This document shows, piece after piece, positions 22,208 to 25,872 of a stretch of 25,872 bases of DNA (position 1 is its first letter; the number at the start of each line of letters is the position of its first letter). This DNA is from a virus: IMG/VR virus record IMGVR_UViG_3300009159_000278, positions 1 to 25,872 of that record; one strand, given 5' to 3'. Position numbers and translations under genes: made by a program. The notes beneath the pieces are model-generated. The model saw only the letters and a program-made list of their open reading frames with translations. It was not told the origin of the DNA and made no database searches.

Positions 22208-24759
22208 GCCTGCCAGAAGGTTTCACGTTGGACGCGGCATCTGGGCAAGGCGCTCAGTTGCCAGAAGGTTTCACGCTGGATGCGCCACAAGCCGCTCAGG
22301 AAGCGCCAGCAGGCCGTAGCCTGTTAGGCCAGCCGGTACAGGCCCAAGAGCGCCCCGGATTCTTTGGCGGCGTTAAAGACGTCTTGCAGGGCGTGGTGGA
22401 AGTTCCGGCTACGATGGTCAGCGGCGGCGCTGGTGCTGTGGTTGGAGGCTTGCGCGGTTTGGCTGGTTTGGCGTCTGGCCAATCATTAGAGCAAGCAGCA
22501 CAAACCGTTGGCGAAACTCAAGAGGCTTTGACGTATCAGCCACGCAGTGCTCCAGGACAAGCGCTGACGCAGGACATTGGTCTTGGTTTCCAGCAACTGG
22601 CGAAACCGGGTGAGAAACTGGCCTCTGCTGGTTATCCAGCCGCAGGAGCAGCAGTGACCACGGCCCTGCAAGGAGCGTTGCCGTTGGCCGCTCCCGGCAT
22701 GGTGAAGACCGGAAAAGGCATCATCGAGGCAGCAACGCCAGCAGCTCGGCAAGCGGTAATGAAGGCTGGAGGTGCGGTGAAGCAGGCAGCAGAGCCTTAC
22801 ATCAACGCAGCAGAGGCAGCAACGGCAGCACGGCGTGAGCGAATGATGGCCGAGGCCGAGGCTCCAAGAGAATCGATGGGCGCTGCGTTGACCTCTACGC
22901 CAACCGAAATCGCGGCAGCCATTGCCAACGCCAGCCCAGAACTGAAACAGATTGTTTCCAACATTCCGATCAACGAAATCAGCAAGCCAACGCTTGTTGC
23001 GCATCTTGAAGCGGATTCGTTGCCGAAACCTGTTCGCCTGATGGGGCCGCAAGCATCGCAAGACCCGGTGGCGCTTTCGGATTTGTACAACCAGCGCGGA
23101 GTGCCGGGTTCTCGCGTGCCGGAACTGATGCAACAACAAAACCGGGATCTGATTGAAAACACCGATTTAATCCGGGACACGGTCGCGCCTGATGTGTACA
23201 GCACCCGAAAGATCGAAGCATCCGAAAACATCATTGATGCTTATCGGGAGCTGGATGCGGGAAAACGTCAGGGAATCAGAGCGGCATATAAAGCCCTTGA
23301 AGATGCTAACGGTGGGCAATTTCCAGTGGATGGTGCGGCGATTGCCCAAAACTCATTTGCGGCCTTAGCGAAAAAACTGAAAACGGATTACCTGTCGTCT
23401 GCTATTCGCAACCAGCTGGATGCGTTCATGCGTGGCGAACCGATGACGTTTGAGCAATTTGAAGCCATGCGCACGAATCTGGCCGACGAAATCAGAACAG
23501 CAGAACGCGCAGGGAATGGAAACGCAGCGATGGCCGCAAGCATCGTTCGCAGCGAAATGGAAAAATTGCCCATGACGCCCGGCACTGGCGAAAGGCTCAA
23601 AGGCTTGTCAGACACTGCCAGAGGCTTGGCAAAAGACCGATTCGACATGCTCAAAAAAGACCCGGCATATAAGGCCATCGTCAAAGCTGAAGATGCGTCC
23701 ATCAACGAAAAACTGCCAGCAGACAAGTTCTACGAAAAATTTGTCTTGAATGGTGGGCAGCGCAATCTGCAAACCATGATCGAAACATTTGGAGAAAACT
23801 CCCCGGTGCATCAAGAAATTCGCGCCGGAACGATGTTTCATCTGAAAGAACGCGCCGGAATCGATTCAGAGAATCGAGGAAACTTCACGCAAGCCGGGTA
23901 CAACAAAGCGCTGGAAAAGTTAGACCGCTCAAACAAGATGGGCATTATTTTTGATGCAGAAGGCCAAAGATTGACCAGAGCCTTGGGAAATACCGCATTT
24001 CGCATCCAATTCCAGCCCAAGGGTTCATTTGTGAGCAATCCCAACACGGTTGTGGGTTTGATCCGAGAGGCAAGCGCTGGGGCGCTTGAAAAAGCATTCA
24101 ACATGACCGGCATTCCGGCAGGCACGTTGGTCCGACAAGCGCTGGAGGCGGCAAGCCAGCGAAAAGCAGCAGAGCCATACTTGGCGCCGTTGGCCGGAGT
24201 TCGCATCCAGCGAGTCTCCGGCCAGCCGAAAGCGCCAACGCTCAAAGACTTGGAGAAGCGCACGGCTCCCGGCATGACGCCAAAAGGTAGGGGGCAGAGA
24301 GGAGCAATCACACTGGGCGGTGTGCCTAAGCCTGAAGTCAAAACAGGCGCACCGACACTTGGACAATTTCCGGAAAATCAGAAAATGGGCCAGACTCTGA
24401 TTGGGAAAAAACAGCGTGGGTCTGTGGAGATAAGTAAATCAAAACAAGATCCCATGTTGATCAGCAGTCAGCGCTATTTAGACCCAGAAATAATTGCAGA
24501 AAAACAAAAAAACAAGGATTACGTTGTCACTATATCTCCTGCTTTTGAAGCAAACGGAGAAACCATGCAAGTTGTGATTGATGGGCATCATTCATTAGCC
24601 GCTGCCAAAAAAGATAAGGTCAAACCTAAATTTGTTGTTGCAAAAAAACAAAATGATGACCGTATTGGGTTGTTAGAGAAATCCGTAGATGATTATCTTG
24701 AAAGCAACTATATGGATTCGGATTGGTATGACGTAAAAAGTGGGGATACTGTTTTTTAA
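22189..24759 (+). CDS. DNA ejection protein 3 (P22 gp16-like) with a ParB/Srx-like C-terminal domain
   Basis: An 856-residue protein with a GAGGTGG-type ribosome binding site directly before the ATG. P22 gp16 is about 609, so this is ~250 longer. The N-terminus has two copies of LPEGFTLDA, followed by a Gly/Ala-rich hydrophobic segment (residues ~60-105) that may enter membranes, then long helical regions. The C-terminal ~110 residues (about 745-856) are different in kind: YLDPEIIAEKQKNKDYVVTI and QVVIDGHHSLAAAKKDKVK, with DGHH at 798-801. This is the signature of ParB/sulfiredoxin-fold domains, which include nucleases and kinase-like enzymes and occur in phage polyvalent proteins. The DNA of this part is only about 37% G+C (hand count over 24421-24720), against 60-67% for nearby samples, so it was probably acquired separately. 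Confidence 0.75.
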   Translation: MATDAVSLPEGFTLDAASGQGAQLPEGFTLDAPQAAQEAPAGRSLLGQPVQAQERPGFFGGVKDVLQGVVEVPATMVSGGAGAVVGGLRGLAGLASGQSLEQAAQTVGETQEALTYQPRSAPGQALTQDIGLGFQQLAKPGEKLASAGYPAAGAAVTTALQGALPLAAPGMVKTGKGIIEAATPAARQAVMKAGGAVKQAAEPYINAAEAATAARRERMMAEAEAPRESMGAALTSTPTEIAAAIANASPELKQIVSNIPINEISKPTLVAHLEADSLPKPVRLMGPQASQDPVALSDLYNQRGVPGSRVPELMQQQNRDLIENTDLIRDTVAPDVYSTRKIEASENIIDAYRELDAGKRQGIRAAYKALEDANGGQFPVDGAAIAQNSFAALAKKLKTDYLSSAIRNQLDAFMRGEPMTFEQFEAMRTNLADEIRTAERAGNGNAAMAASIVRSEMEKLPMTPGTGERLKGLSDTARGLAKDRFDMLKKDPAYKAIVKAEDASINEKLPADKFYEKFVLNGGQRNLQTMIETFGENSPVHQEIRAGTMFHLKERAGIDSENRGNFTQAGYNKALEKLDRSNKMGIIFDAEGQRLTRALGNTAFRIQFQPKGSFVSNPNTVVGLIREASAGALEKAFNMTGIPAGTLVRQALEAASQRKAAEPYLAPLAGVRIQRVSGQPKAPTLKDLEKRTAPGMTPKGRGQRGAITLGGVPKPEVKTGAPTLGQFPENQKMGQTLIGKKQRGSVEISKSKQDPMLISSQRYLDPEIIAEKQKNKDYVVTISPAFEANGETMQVVIDGHHSLAAAKKDKVKPKFVVAKKQNDDRIGLLEKSVDDYLESNYMDSDWYDVKSGDTVF
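22211..22275 (+). repeat. 17-base direct repeat, 48-base spacing (LPEGFTLDA unit)
   Basis: TGCCAGAAGGTTTCACG occurs at 22211-22227 and again at 22259-22275. It encodes the duplicated LPEGFTLDA of the ejection protein N-terminus. The unit is reminiscent of the LP.GF.LD repeats found in other phage internal proteins. Confidence 0.65.
24421..24758 (+). other. AT-rich segment encoding the grafted C-terminal domain
   Basis: A hand count gives 110 G+C of 300 bases (about 37%) over 24421-24720. The same count in 22381-22440 is 40 of 60 and in 25141-25200 is 36 of 60. The shift begins near 24410-24420, at the boundary between the linker (Gly/Lys/Arg-rich) and the ParB/Srx-like domain, so the composition border and the domain border coincide. 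Confidence 0.7.
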
Positions 24760-25872
24760 TGAAAATCCTAATCCTCGAGCACGAAGACGCCGGCTGCGGA
24801 TTGGATTTCGTTCTGCGCTGCGTGTCTGCCGGCCATCAAGTGCGCTACTGGCTCTCTCCAGACGCATCGCCCCACATCGGGCAGGGCTTCAAGGGCGTTG
24901 AGTTTATCAAGAACTGGACTGGCTCGGCCAAATGGGCAGACCTCGTGTGGTGCACCGGCAACGACCGCTACATCGACCGTCTGGAGTTCTTCCGCAAACA
25001 GGGTGCGTGCGTGTTCGCCCCATCGGTGAAATCCGCACAACTGGAAATCGACCGGGCATATGGCATGAAGTTCTTGGATGACCACGGCATTGAGTGCCCA
25101 GAACACCAGACATTCAAGACGCTGGCCGATGCTGAGCGGTTCGCACGCAAGACCGATGAGCGCTTCGTGTTCAAGACGCTGGGCAGCGAGGAGGACAAGA
25201 GCCTGTCCTATTGCGCAAAGTCGCCTGCCGACCTTGTGGCACGGCTCCAGCGCTGGCAGCGGATGGGCATGAAGTTAAAAGGCCCCTGCATGTTGCAGAA
25301 GTTCATCCCCGGCGTTGAGTTTGCGGTCAGCGCGTGGATGGGCACCGAGGGATTCGTGGGGTTGCCCAACGAGAACTTTGAACACAAGAAACTGCTTTCC
25401 GGCAACTGCGGGCCAAACTGCGGAGAAGCCGGGACGGTCATGAAGTACTGCAACGACAGCACGTTGTTTGAAGAAGTGCTGAAACCGCTTGAGCAGTCTT
25501 TGATTGAACTCGGCCACCTCGGTGACATCGATGTCAACTGCATCATCGACGAGGACGGCAAGGCGTGGCCTTTGGAGTTCACCGCTCGCCCAGGTTGGCC
25601 GGCGTTCAATATCATGATGGCCACGACTAAGGGAGACCCAGCGCAGTGGATGTACGATGCCTGCCGTGGCGAGGACACGCTGGAAGTGAGCACGGCCATC
25701 GCGGTTGGCGTGGTCGTGGCGCAACCGGATTATCCGTACAGCAAAGCGACGCAGAAGGAAGTGACCGACATCCCGGTGTACGGCGTGACTCCCAAGAACC
25801 GCCGGTTCATCGCGCCCCAGTCAATCAAAATGGCCTCAATGCCTGACATGGACGGCGAGCAGCTCGTTGAGC
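24759..25872 (+). CDS. PurD-like ATP-grasp ligase (partial, runs off the window)
   Basis: Open from ATG 24759 (TAATG overlap with the ejection protein) to the window end, 371 residues so far with no stop. It resembles phosphoribosylamine-glycine ligase (GAR synthetase, PurD): KSAQLEIDRAYGMKFLDDHG aligns with PurD AAQLEGSKAFTKDFL..., HKKLLSGNCGPNCGEAGT with HKRVGDKDTGPNTGGMGA, and GDIDVNCIIDEDGKAWPLEF then TARPGWPA with the PurD active-site strand ending in EFN.RFGDPE. The N-terminus (MKILILEHEDAGCG) is a typical PurD Rossmann-like start, without the GGREHA motif. The known reaction joins 5-phosphoribosylamine and glycine with ATP in purine synthesis. The altered motifs (GPNCGEAG, TARPGWPA) leave open a different amine or acid substrate. 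Confidence 0.78.
   Translation, partial: MKILILEHEDAGCGLDFVLRCVSAGHQVRYWLSPDASPHIGQGFKGVEFIKNWTGSAKWADLVWCTGNDRYIDRLEFFRKQGACVFAPSVKSAQLEIDRAYGMKFLDDHGIECPEHQTFKTLADAERFARKTDERFVFKTLGSEEDKSLSYCAKSPADLVARLQRWQRMGMKLKGPCMLQKFIPGVEFAVSAWMGTEGFVGLPNENFEHKKLLSGNCGPNCGEAGTVMKYCNDSTLFEEVLKPLEQSLIELGHLGDIDVNCIIDEDGKAWPLEFTARPGWPAFNIMMATTKGDPAQWMYDACRGEDTLEVSTAIAVGVVVAQPDYPYSKATQKEVTDIPVYGVTPKNRRFIAPQSIKMASMPDMDGEQLVE

Noticed and set aside
22486-23139. Minus-strand frame of 217 codons opposite the ejection protein
   Set aside because: The translation is Cys/Arg/His-rich, typical of an antisense shadow of a Gln/Ala-rich coding strand.
24025-24366. Minus-strand frame near the ejection protein C-terminus
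   Set aside because: It has no start signal or recognisable motif and is antisense to a continuous supported gene.
1-25872. Prophage or integration markers (integrase, att sites, repressor)
   Set aside because: None seen in the window, so a temperate lifestyle can be neither claimed nor excluded.

Overview
The window looks like a 25.9 kb piece of a short-tailed (podovirus-like) double-stranded DNA phage, read from the end of a replication/recombination block through almost the whole virion-assembly block. All supported genes lie on the + strand. They are tightly packed, often overlap by 1-4 bases (ATGA, GTGA, TAATG), and I see no bacterial housekeeping gene, tRNA, integrase, insertion sequence or CRISPR. 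The host is unknown. A sedoheptulose-7-phosphate isomerase and a heptosyltransferase-like domain suggest a Gram-negative host with heptose-containing lipopolysaccharide (LPS). This is inference.

Layout. 1-1274: partial unknown gene, RusA Holliday-junction resolvase, tiny Trp-rich membrane protein, GmhA-like isomerase. 1275-1474: the only sizeable non-coding gap, with a hairpin, G-runs and a 6-bp tandem palindrome. 1475-2524: six small proteins, four of them Lys/Arg-rich, including members of known small phage families. 2537-4418: terminase small and large subunits, overlapping. 4420-7030: pectate-lyase-fold tailspike and two small unknown proteins. 7027-11397: portal, unknown, acidic scaffold, major capsid. 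11410-13460: five small virion-type or unknown proteins, two of which share a conserved motif, followed by a clear intrinsic terminator. 13555-15222: a fused methyltransferase/GT9 glycosyltransferase. 15219-17623: head-completion proteins resembling P22 gp4 and gp10. 17620-19989: tail fibre, 2-oxoglutarate hydroxylase, GNAT acetyltransferase. 19991-24759: three DNA-ejection-type proteins whose order and sizes recall P22 gp7, gp20 and gp16. 24759-end: PurD-like ATP-grasp enzyme, cut by the window edge.

The core order terS, terL, portal, scaffold, coat, gp4-like, gp10-like, ejection 1-2-3 is that of P22-type phages. Receptor-binding and enzyme genes are inserted at the joints of that order. The most notable points are: (i) a possible phage heptose route, GmhA plus a methyltransferase-GT9 fusion; (ii) an AT-rich ParB/sulfiredoxin-like domain grafted onto the C-terminus of the largest ejection protein; (iii) a run of modification enzymes (methyltransferase, glycosyltransferase, hydroxylase, acetyltransferase, ATP-grasp ligase) inside the late operon; (iv) a 12-bp repeat in the terS/terL overlap that could be a packaging site. 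No lysis cassette was recognised with confidence.
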